The translations under genes were made by a program, and so were the position numbers. Positions 1-6,612 of a stretch of DNA of 38,528 nt are shown in pieces (positions within the stretch are counted from its first letter, which is position 1; each line of letters starts with the position of its first letter). Location: contig JAUXAL010000038.1 in the NCBI GenBank assembly GCA_030619925.1, positions 1 through 38,528 on the forward strand, written 5' to 3'. The stretch is from Phycisphaerae bacterium. GTDB taxonomy: Bacteria; Planctomycetota; Phycisphaerae; Sedimentisphaerales; Anaerobacaceae. The notes under the pieces were generated by a model, which made no database searches, was not told where the DNA came from, and saw only the letters and a list, made by a program, of their open reading frames with translations.

Positions 1-120
1 AGCATTATGATTATATCCGGCGTTTTTGTCACGCATATTTAACAATTTTAATCTCTCTGATCCATATTGGTATATACCGTTTTTAGCTCTACTGTTACGT
101 TTCTATGCATCCGGATGACA

Positions 121-264
121 ATAAGCTCGTAGTCATTTGACTATGGTTCGTTTCACGACCTTTCGCTGGCCGGAGCATAAATAAGCTCATAGTCATTTGA
201 CTATAAGTCATTTCACAACCTGTCACCGGCCGAAGCATTAAAAAACTCGTAGTCATTTGACTAT
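121..264. repeat. 60-bp tandem repeat, about 2.4 copies
   Basis: Units begin at 121, 181 and 241 with a period of exactly 60 bases. Each unit opens with a conserved block around TAGTCATTTGACTA, itself a near-palindrome of two 6-base arms around TT. The remaining 36 bases are also similar between units 1 and 2, so this is a tandem duplication and not a repeat-spacer array. The third unit is truncated after about 24 bases. Confidence 0.85.
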
Positions 265-512
265 CCGCCTGAAAACTTTGTCGCTGCATAATGATTGCAA
301 ATTTAAGCTCCCGGATTAAGATGGAGAATATACCAATGTAACTTAGTTTTGAAGGTTGTTCACCGCGCAACAATTCGTTTGTCGGATCCCGTATGTCTGG
401 TGCTCCCTTCTACGGAGTTTACCCTGAATTAGCCGAAGCCCCGTTCGGCAGGCTCAGCTCGGCCGTTCATGAGTTTTTAGTAATTTAAACTTGGAGTTTT
501 TTAAAATGTCAC

Positions 513-542
513 ATACGTAAAGCGCATACGCGCTTTACGTAT
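513..542. repeat. Perfect 13-bp hairpin
   Basis: Arms 513-525 and 530-542 are exact reverse complements around a 4-base loop; the core reads ACGTAAAGCGC. A T-run follows at about 547-551, so it could end transcription, but no gene is visible just upstream on the plus strand. It may equally be a REP-like element. Confidence 0.6.
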
Positions 543-660
543 AAGCATTTTTCCCGCGATTGATTGTTATCGAACAATGAATACAAAATATCGAATAGCG
601 AATGTCCAGTTATGGAGCGAAAAGTGTGAGAATTTTGGATTGAGAATGCATATTTCACAC

Positions 661-689
661 TTGATTTCTAATAATAAATGTGGTATAAT
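661..689 (+). promoter_or_regulatory. Sigma-70-type promoter of the left dispersed element
   Basis: A -35 box TTGATT (661-666), a 17-base spacer and a perfect -10 box TATAAT (684-689) are seen. The box lies about 100 bases before the conserved ATG of the dispersed element. The right-hand copy has a TATAAT at a similar distance on the minus strand, so the promoter seems to travel with the element. Confidence 0.55.
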
Positions 690-1017
690 ATACATCTAAC
701 TGTGGATGGTTCATACGTTCGTTGTTCACAGACATCAGACTTCAGATAACAGACATTAGACATCGGACATCTGACATCAGGGGGTTCCTAATGGCCATCA
801 TCTCACAGAACGCCATCAAACCCGGCTTGTTTGTCACATCAGGCCGAAATAGCGGAAAAATAGAGAGTGAGTTTAACTATAAATTATGCAAAACAAACCC
901 AATTTCCGAAAAGCCCAAATGAATGTAAACTCATTTATAACAAAGGATTACAGAAAAAATGACGCTTTCACAGTCCAAAAAAACAAACCCAATACAAACC
1001 CAAACAAAGCCAATTTC
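684..1017 (+). repeat. Dispersed repeat element, left copy
   Basis: This stretch is clearly related to the reverse complement of 37966-38426. Shared parts, in order, are a TATAAT box, a leader with GTTCGTTGTTC, a short run of near-tandem GACATCAG-like words, and a mini-frame starting ATGGCCATC at 791 (MAI-SQNA...SGRNSGK). A low-complexity tail follows that encodes KTNPI and MNVN-like words in shifting frames. The left copy holds one MNVN unit and the right copy two. The short frame 791-922 (43 residues) is part of the repeat; whether it is translated is unknown. Confidence 0.75.
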
Positions 1018-1072
1018 AAACGGGGCACCTATGCTACTCTGCGTAGTAGCAACGCTACGTAGCACGAGCTCA

Positions 1073-1101
1073 TTGACAGGACAAAGCGGATTTATTATTA
1101 T
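1073..1101 (+). promoter_or_regulatory. Promoter of the selenocysteine tRNA gene
   Basis: A perfect -35 box TTGACA (1073-1078) is followed by 17 bases and TATTAT (1096-1101), which matches the -10 consensus at five of six positions. Initiation would fall near 1108, about 26 bases before the mature tRNA 5' end. The promoter starts shortly after the dispersed repeat homology ends. Confidence 0.65.
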
Positions 1102-1133
1102 GGTATCTGGTAAAATAAGAGATAATCCTCTGC

Positions 1134-1228
1134 GGAGGTGACTGGTGCCTGGTGGTGCCCCTGGTCTTCAAAACCAGTGTGGGGCCGAGAAGGTCCCGGG
1201 TGGGTTCGATTCCCATTCGCCTCCGCCA
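1134..1228 (+). tRNA. selC: tRNA-Sec (anticodon UCA)
   Basis: This 95-base gene has every hallmark of a bacterial selenocysteine tRNA. The acceptor stem has 8 pairs (GGAGGTGA with TCGCCTCC, one G-U pair) followed by an encoded GCCA end. The anticodon stem CTGGT/ACCAG encloses loop CTTCAAA, giving anticodon TCA at 1168-1170, which reads UGA. A long variable arm pairs GGGGCC with GGTCCC. The T arm has 5 pairs around TTCGATT. The 8+5 acceptor/T architecture separates it from a suppressor tRNA-Ser. It lies about 1.9 kb upstream of an in-frame UGA in a deiodinase-like gene. No selA, selB or selD is visible in the window. Confidence 0.96.
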
Positions 1229-1332
1229 TTTATTAAAGTGGTAGGCGAAAACAAACTATGTTATTCTACTTAGCCGATATTAAAAGTGAAGCGAAAGATA
1301 ATTAAAACACTTTGTTGATAAATGTGGCTGCG

Positions 1333-1581
1333 ATGCTGACAAGAAAAGGAAAAATCATTGTTTTCGGTCTCCTGATTCTGACTGGAGTAGTTCTATTAGC
1401 TTACGGTGTATTTTTCCATTCCGAAAACATTTTACCGCAACAAAATGAAGACTCAGCGATGCTTGTGCAGTCAGAACCGGCCCTTATTAAAGAGGTTTCA
1501 GTAGGCGGCATAAAGCGCGACGAGTCAGGCCGGCTCAAGCGAACTTACGATAAGACCCCGCCCAAAGCCTGTCCGACATGA
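1333..1581 (+). CDS. Small single-span membrane protein ending Cys-Pro-Thr-UGA
   Basis: I do not recognise the family. The 82-residue product starts MLTRKGK, has one hydrophobic segment (about residues 6-25) and a polar exported-looking tail ending TPPKACPT. A TTG at 1312 is an alternative start. No strong Shine-Dalgarno sequence supports either. The UGA at 1579-1581 is followed in frame by Pro, Gly and TAA (1588-1590), directly before the ribosome site of the next gene. If that UGA were selenocysteine, the protein would end CPT-Sec-PG, a CxxU redox motif. A hairpin at 1596-1614 lies downstream. This is speculative; plain termination is the default reading. Its position between tRNA-Sec and a NapH-like protein suggests a role in the same membrane redox system. 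Confidence 0.6.
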   Translation: MLTRKGKIIVFGLLILTGVVLLAYGVFFHSENILPQQNEDSAMLVQSEPALIKEVSVGGIKRDESGRLKRTYDKTPPKACPT

Positions 1582-1595
1582 CCGGGTTAAAAGAG

Positions 1596-1614
1596 GACCA
1601 TGGCGGCCATGGTC
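1596..1614 (+). promoter_or_regulatory. Hairpin over the NapH-like start; possible SECIS for UGA 1579
   Basis: GACCATGG (1596-1603) and CCATGGTC (1607-1614) are perfect arms around CGG. The loop starts 22 bases after the UGA at 1579-1581, within the distance range known for bacterial SECIS hairpins. If the top pairs open, the loop begins with G residues. It also sequesters the two candidate ATG codons (1600 and 1609) of the next gene, so translational control of that gene is an alternative. Confidence 0.3.
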
Positions 1615-2457
1615 GAAAAAACTAAATTGAGCGTTCTTGCATCGAAACTGCTCCCCTGGCGAATGGGTGTGCAATCGGTTTTTCTGTTGGCCTGGCTCGA
1701 CCCGTTGGGTTTGCGGTTGCACAATATGTGCAGCCCGGTTTTTCATTGTTATGCATGTCCCCTGTCGACATTCGCCTGCCCTATCGGTGTCCTCGCGCAA
1801 TTCAGCGCACTGCATATTTTTCCGTTTGTAGCAATCGGCTTGCTAATCGCGGTTGGTGTTCTATTCGGTTCACTCATATGCGGGTGGGCTTGTCCTTTCG
1901 GTTTCCTACAGGACCTGGTCGCCAAGGTTCCAACCCCCAAGTTTGACCTGCCTAAATGGGCTGGGAATTTGCGCTATGTGGTGCTGATTGTCGCAGTGTT
2001 AGCTGTTCCCTATTTTTGGGGCGAAGAGCACTGGCTCTTTATCTGTCGCGTTTGTCCGGCAGGAGCCCTGGAAGCGGCGGTGCCTAATATGACCGGCCAG
2101 GCGATTGCAGGAGAAAAAATTGCCTGGCCGAACGCACTCAAACTGACAATCCTTGGTGTGTTTTTGATAGCTATTTTCTTTATGAAAAGACCATGGTGCA
2201 GAATGCTGTGTCCACTCGGTGCGATATTCTCACTTTTCAATCGCGTCTCGGCCTTCTTCGTACGGTTCAATGCCGACGAATGCACCGACTGCGAGCGCTG
2301 CCATAAATTGTGTGAATACGACATAGAGCCGGAAAAAAGCCCTAATGACTCACGGTGCGTCCGCTGCCTTGAATGTACCAATTGCGGCCCGAGTGCCTTG
2401 ACTTTTGGCAGTATCTTCGAACACTCAAAAATAGTGACCCCACCGACAAAGGATTAA
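1600..2457 (+). CDS. NapH/MauN-like membrane polyferredoxin
   Basis: This 285-residue protein belongs to the NapH/NosR-related membrane ferredoxins, which pass electrons from quinol to periplasmic reductases. Four or five hydrophobic segments alternate with Cys-Pro signatures: CSPVFHCYACP (44-53), CGWACP (94-99), CRVCPAG (149-155) and CRMLCP (200-205). The C-terminal domain holds ferredoxin-like clusters, CTDCERCHKLC (228-238) and CVRCLECTNCGP (253-264). The last has CX2CX2CX2C spacing where CX2CX2CX3CP is usual. ATG 1600 is only 2 bases from the AAGAGG ribosome site and ATG 1609 is about 12, so the exact start is uncertain. It lies between tRNA-Sec and the haem selenoprotein and is the natural electron donor to it, by inference. 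Confidence 0.88.
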   Translation: MAAMVEKTKLSVLASKLLPWRMGVQSVFLLAWLDPLGLRLHNMCSPVFHCYACPLSTFACPIGVLAQFSALHIFPFVAIGLLIAVGVLFGSLICGWACPFGFLQDLVAKVPTPKFDLPKWAGNLRYVVLIVAVLAVPYFWGEEHWLFICRVCPAGALEAAVPNMTGQAIAGEKIAWPNALKLTILGVFLIAIFFMKRPWCRMLCPLGAIFSLFNRVSAFFVRFNADECTDCERCHKLCEYDIEPEKSPNDSRCVRCLECTNCGPSALTFGSIFEHSKIVTPPTKD

Positions 2458-2562
2458 TATTTAAAGTTTGCGTGTGCTAAAACGAAAAGTGAACTGATTA
2501 AATCTCTGCCTTAACCGAAATCTCAAAATTGAAAAAAATGAAAAAAGTTGCAATAAGAATTC

Positions 2563-2591
2563 TTGATTAAGCGTTGTAAATTAGGTAGAAT
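2563..2591 (+). promoter_or_regulatory. Promoter upstream of the haem selenoprotein
   Basis: TTGATT (2563-2568), 17 bases and TAGAAT (2586-2591) form a plausible sigma-70-type promoter in an AT-rich 266-base gap. It implies an untranslated leader of about 125 bases. No clear terminator separates this gap from the NapH-like gene, so read-through from upstream is also possible. Confidence 0.5.
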
Positions 2592-2723
2592 AAATTAAAT
2601 TCTATAGATTAAGATAAGGATTGTTCAATACCCTTACTGCCAGGCTTGCTGAAGTCTTGATGAATCCATCGCAGTCAGTATTGGGTGAAAACGAGTAATC
2701 TTGTTTATTCACAGGAGTTAGCG

Positions 2724-4436
2724 ATGAGACGAACCTGCAGAAAAGTTGCCCGAAACGCCCCCGTTTGGCTGACAGCGATATTCTGTCTGGTAGCTCTGAT
2801 AACAGATATTGGAGAGGGTCGACAGCAGACGACGCAGAGAAGATCGGATAGAGGCTACAACCCCAAGATCAAGATAGGAGAATTTCCACCCGACTTCGAG
2901 CTGCCCACACTGACGCTCAAAACCGACGAAACAGGAAAACCTATCGGAGTAATAAGCGAAAAGGACACGGTCAGATTATCCTCCTTCCGAGGCAAAAAAC
3001 CAGTCTGCTTGATCATGTCCAGCTACACCTGACCCCCCTTCACGTCCCGGGCCAGGGACATTGAGAGATTGTACGCGTCGTACAAAGACCAAATTGAGTT
3101 CTTAATCGTTTATGTCCGCGAAGCTCACCCTGAGAAGTTGAGACAGGGCAATGAAACAGGTATCGTTGGCAGACCAAAAATCCTCGATGAGCGGATTATC
3201 CTGGCAACCGCATGTGTCACTAAGTATAGATTTACCATACCGATGGTTATCGACGGAATGGACGGCAAGGTCAATAACGACTATAAAGCCGCTCCTGTCC
3301 GCGTCACCGTCACTGATATTGACGGCAAGGTTGCCTTTTACGCCGGACCAGGACCATTTGATTTCAAACTTCCCCCGGTGGAGAGAACCCTGAAGAAGCT
3401 TATCGCTAACGCCGGCCGTATGCCGCCGCCACCGGTACCACAATGGGGTCAGCCGGTCAACGGTCTACGCTGCGGGCTCAGCCTTGACCCGGAACAGCTG
3501 GCCATCGGCCAAGAGGTCCTCATCCGGTTGAGATTTGAGAACACCACCGACAAACCCGTTAACTTCTATTACAAGCCCACCGAGGCCATCAAACACCTTG
3601 CTATCAATGGTGCCAATGGACAACAATTAAAGGTAGAAGCCTCCAGCACAGCCGGTCGGTCGCGTTTCAGACGGCGCAGCAGCCCAGTCCAAAGAATCGC
3701 ACCCGGACAGGCTTTTGAAACTGAAGTCGAAGGTAAAATCGTTGCCGCTTCCGACCAGGAGACATTTGCTGTCGGACAGTTCAACGTTGTGTACCACATC
3801 GAAGCCGACAACGAGACGCTGGCTCAAATCCAACCGGCTCCCACGCAGCCGGTCTGGACCGGAAAGCTCAGTTCCGGCACGTGCACCATCGATTTAGACC
3901 TGCCCCGCCAGGCAGGGTGCATTGATTGCCACGGCGATGCAGATTACCACCACAAGGAAACTTGGGACTGCGCAATCTGTCATGTAGGAGAAGTTGATAG
4001 TGACAACTTCGGTGTCAAGACCGAGTCGTGTGCTCAATGCCATCCTCGTGATGGTGTGTATGGTCGCAGACAAATCCTTGGGCCGGGTGGAGAATTTGAT
4101 ATGGCTTCCAAGCACATTTCCGGCACAATCGAGGACAAAGACTGCCTGTTATGTCATGACAATAAGCAACATCGCAACGGTGTCGTGAGTCTGATCGACC
4201 CGGATTCTGGTGGAACCGAGCCCTGGACAGGTACAGGTACGGATTTCTGCCTGGCCTGTCACGATGGTGATCCGCCTGCCAACATATCTTTCCCGGCGGA
4301 ATCCACCGGAACCGGCTTCGACAAATTGGAGTTCTTAGGCTCAGCTCTTTCACAGACTAAACAAAGTTGTAGCTATTGCCATGCCCCACATGGTTCACCA
4401 TACCCATCATTATTAAAGGACCTGCATAGTCACTGA
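2724..4436 (+). CDS. Deiodinase-like hexahaem cytochrome c selenoprotein (UGA 3030 = Sec)
   Basis: The frame is continuous from 2724 to 4436 except for one UGA at 3030-3032, read here as selenocysteine 103 of 570 residues. A signal peptide (about 1-34) is followed by a thioredoxin-fold domain. Its SSYT-Sec-PPF motif (99-106) matches the GSCT-Sec-PPF active site of iodothyronine deiodinases. VREAHP follows, with His135 matching the conserved deiodinase EAHP, and then a PMVIDGMD...GKVAFYAGPGPF stretch that also fits deiodinases. A beta-rich segment (about 240-390) of unknown role links to six CxxCH haem-c sites starting at residues 399, 416, 436, 474, 509 and 549. ATG 2724 is chosen for AGGAG six bases upstream; ATG 2685 lacks a ribosome site. 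A periplasmic multihaem reductase is inferred, probably supplied by the NapH-like neighbour. The substrate is unknown: halogenated organics, peroxide and thiols are all possible. Ordinary gene callers would split it in two. Confidence 0.9.
3033..3063 (+). promoter_or_regulatory. Candidate bacterial SECIS element
   Basis: Directly after the UGA, GTCCC (3044-3048) and GGGAC (3055-3059) pair around the six-base loop GGGCCA. The loop starts 16 bases after the UGA and begins with GG. Known bacterial SECIS hairpins carry a G at the start of a short apical loop at roughly this distance. Flanking CA/TG pairs may extend the stem. The element also encodes the SRAR residues of the protein. Confidence 0.7.
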
Positions 4437-4537
4437 TAAAAATGCTTGGAGTGAAGATAACGAAGATTACACCTCCTGTTGACGTCTGCCTTTTCAATAT
4501 GACGTGAAATGCCTGTTGAAAGTAAGAGGTAAGAAAT

Positions 4538-5506
4538 ATGAACCTGAGAAGAATGTTATTTATTTTGTGCCTTTGCGGTTTCAGTCTGTGTGCAGCCAGA
4601 GCCCCGGCCAAGAGTAGGCCCACCCATCCGGACGAGAAGTACGGTGAGCACGAGAAACAGGCCTTCGACCTGTATCTGGTCGACAGCGATAAGCCTACAC
4701 CGCTGTTTATCTGGATTCATGGCGGTGGCTTTCGCGGTGGGGACAAGCGCGGCGTCAACGCGGCGATGGTTCAACGGTTCGCCGAGCACGGCGTCTCGTT
4801 TGCGTCGATGAATTATCGACTGACCGACGTCGGGCCGTACCCGATGCAGATGCTCGACGCGGCGCGGGGCCTCCAGACGATTCGCCATCGAGCGAAGCGG
4901 TATAACATCGACCCGTCGCGGATAGCGTGTGGCGGCAGCTCGGCAGGGGCCGGCATCTCCATGTGGCTGCTGTACCACAACGATTTGGCCGAGCCGAGAA
5001 GCGACGATCCGATCGCCCGCCAGTCCACCCGTATCACCTGCGCCGTCAGCATCGGCGGGCAAACCTCATACGACCCCCGCGTGATCAAGAAACTGTTCAA
5101 CACCAACCAGGTTCACGAGGCGTTGATTGCCCTTTACCGTATGAAGGATGATAAAGACCTGAACCGCCCCGAGCTGACGAGGCTGTTTGAGGACGCGTCG
5201 ATCATCAACCATGCCACGCGCGACGACCCGCCGCTGTACCTGTACTACCCACAGGCGAACGAGCCACTACCTCCCAATTCGACCGGCCGACAACACATCC
5301 ACCACCCAAAGTTTGGCTTTCTCCTCAAGAAAGAAACCGACAAGCTCGGATTAGAAGCCGTCCTCAAGCTGCGGGAAGACTTCAAGTCCGACAACCGCAA
5401 CAGTCCTGAGATAGTACGAGACCAAGTAGACTGGGTGTTGAAGCATTTCGGCATTGAAGCGGGCCCCATTTTGCGACGTACTGCAAAATGGGAACCCAGC
5501 AGGTGA
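4538..5506 (+). CDS. Exported alpha/beta-hydrolase (esterase-like)
   Basis: The 322-residue protein has a signal peptide (about 1-20) and an alpha/beta-hydrolase fold of the hormone-sensitive-lipase/acetyl-esterase type. It shows the oxyanion motif HGGG (61-64) and the nucleophile elbow GSSAG with Ser135. The catalytic His is probably in the HIHHP stretch (253-257). The strand that normally carries the acid (Asp-x-x-Val-Pro) reads YYPQANEPLP, so the usual Asp looks replaced by Asn/Glu. The protein may use a different acid or be catalytically altered. ATG 4538 follows AAGAGG by about eight bases. It lies 101 bases after the haem selenoprotein on the same strand, but nothing ties the functions together. 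Confidence 0.85.
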   Translation: MNLRRMLFILCLCGFSLCAARAPAKSRPTHPDEKYGEHEKQAFDLYLVDSDKPTPLFIWIHGGGFRGGDKRGVNAAMVQRFAEHGVSFASMNYRLTDVGPYPMQMLDAARGLQTIRHRAKRYNIDPSRIACGGSSAGAGISMWLLYHNDLAEPRSDDPIARQSTRITCAVSIGGQTSYDPRVIKKLFNTNQVHEALIALYRMKDDKDLNRPELTRLFEDASIINHATRDDPPLYLYYPQANEPLPPNSTGRQHIHHPKFGFLLKKETDKLGLEAVLKLREDFKSDNRNSPEIVRDQVDWVLKHFGIEAGPILRRTAKWEPSR

Positions 5507-5601
5507 AACCGACTAAGCGAAAGAGTTGTCACCGATTGACCTTCTCGTGGCTGCGTATCTCGGCCCCGTTGGAAGTTAGGCTTCAGTCTCTATGCGGACT
5601 T

Positions 5602-6520
5602 CTAACGAGGCTTGCTGCTGGGAGTAGTCTCAGCAGGCAAATCGCCAAGGGCGAATTGAATGCCCGCCAGATAATGCTGAAGTATCGGCGGATTCCAGAA
5701 AATGTGGGGGTTATGGCCCAGAGAGCAATAGAACACTCGTCCTGTCCCGTAGCTGCGGACCCAACTGATAGCAATGGTCCTGACGGCGTTCCGGCAAAAT
5801 ATACCGGCCACTAATAACGTTGGTTTTAGTCATGTCGATACTTAATAGAACACGGAGTTTATCACGTGAATAGTGTTTCTGGAATTGGAATACCTCATCA
5901 CTAATTCTAAAGCCCTTGCCTTTAAGGGCAGCATTGAGCGGGTGGTCGGGGTCGTCCAATTTAATGGTTATCCATTCGTGATGTTTCCAAGGATGGCCGC
6001 CGTTTTCATAACCTCCGAGCATTTGGCCGAACTCCGGCCATTGATCGTATTTCGGCCACTGTACAAAGGTTGCGGCTGCGGCGTGAATGCCTATGAAACC
6101 CTTACCATCGTAAATGAAATCAAGGAGGCTTTTCTTAAGTTCAGGGTCTTGGAAAAGCACACCCGTGGTGTTGTTGAAGCATATTGCATCAAATTGCTGA
6201 AGATTCTCCGGTCTGAACATAGCTATATCATTACTAACTACCGTTTCATAGGCTCCTGTCTTTCGCCCCATCATTTCAAGCGCCAGGTTGCCATAAGGAA
6301 TTGAGGCATGGCCTTTTCTCACCAGGCCATCCCAAATATCCAGATTGAAAACCAGAAGTTTCCGAGGCCGCTTCGGGACAGCTGGTGCCTTTTTCGGTAT
6401 GGCGTCTTCTATGTTCTTTCTTTCCTCCGACGAAATGGCCGCTACCGAAATACTCGTTAGCAGCGAGAAACACCAGATGACAAGTAACGCTACCTTGATG
6501 CTTTTCGAGTTCCGCCTCAT
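5602..6520 (-). pseudogene. ThuA-like domain protein, frameshifted near the 3' end
   Basis: The intact part (6520 down to about 5781) starts MRRNSKS with a signal peptide. It shows ThuA-domain features: RKLLVFNLDIWDG, FDAICFNNTTG, FIGIHAAAA and GGHPWKHHEW. ThuA proteins have a glutamine-amidotransferase-like fold and are linked to sugar metabolism. After LPERRQD the frame should continue as [23 protein letters not shown], but that text lies in another frame running to a stop at 5602. Dropping one C near 5780 rejoins the two. It is either a recent one-base insertion that removes the C-terminal strand or a sequencing error; without it the gene ends at 5711. A ribosome site AAGGA precedes ATG 6520. 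It lies 92 bases after the oxidoreductase gene, probably in the same operon. Confidence 0.8.
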
Positions 6521-6612
6521 TTCCTGTCCTTATGACTTTTTCAAAAGTATTACGATATCCTGCAAGATACCAAGTTATGGTGACAAATATAGAAATCATG
6601 CCCATAGGGCAA

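Larger units (their letters stand above)
1..660. other. Left flank without a credible gene
   Basis: No open frame here has a convincing start, domain or codon pattern. It holds a 60-base tandem repeat (121-264), a small hairpin at 432-449 whose arms are GCCGAA and TTCGGC, and a long perfect hairpin at 513-542. A minus-strand frame across 95-373 only translates the tandem repeat and is not called a gene. Confidence 0.6.

Noticed and set aside
121-264. Possible CRISPR array (24-base repeats with 36-base spacers)
   Set aside because: Only about 2.4 units, the would-be spacers resemble each other, and no cas gene is present. A tandem duplication explains it.
95-373. 92-residue minus-strand reading frame
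   Set aside because: It only translates the 60-base tandem repeat in phase; no domain or ribosome site is seen.
1134-1228. Suppressor-type tRNA-Ser reading UGA
   Set aside because: The 8-pair acceptor stem, 5-pair T stem and close match in length and layout to known selC genes favour tRNA-Sec.
2685-3032. Short protein ending at UGA 3030, with a separate downstream gene from 3069
   Set aside because: Frame is continuous across the UGA, the deiodinase motif spans it, no ribosome site marks a new start, and tRNA-Sec plus a SECIS-like hairpin are present.
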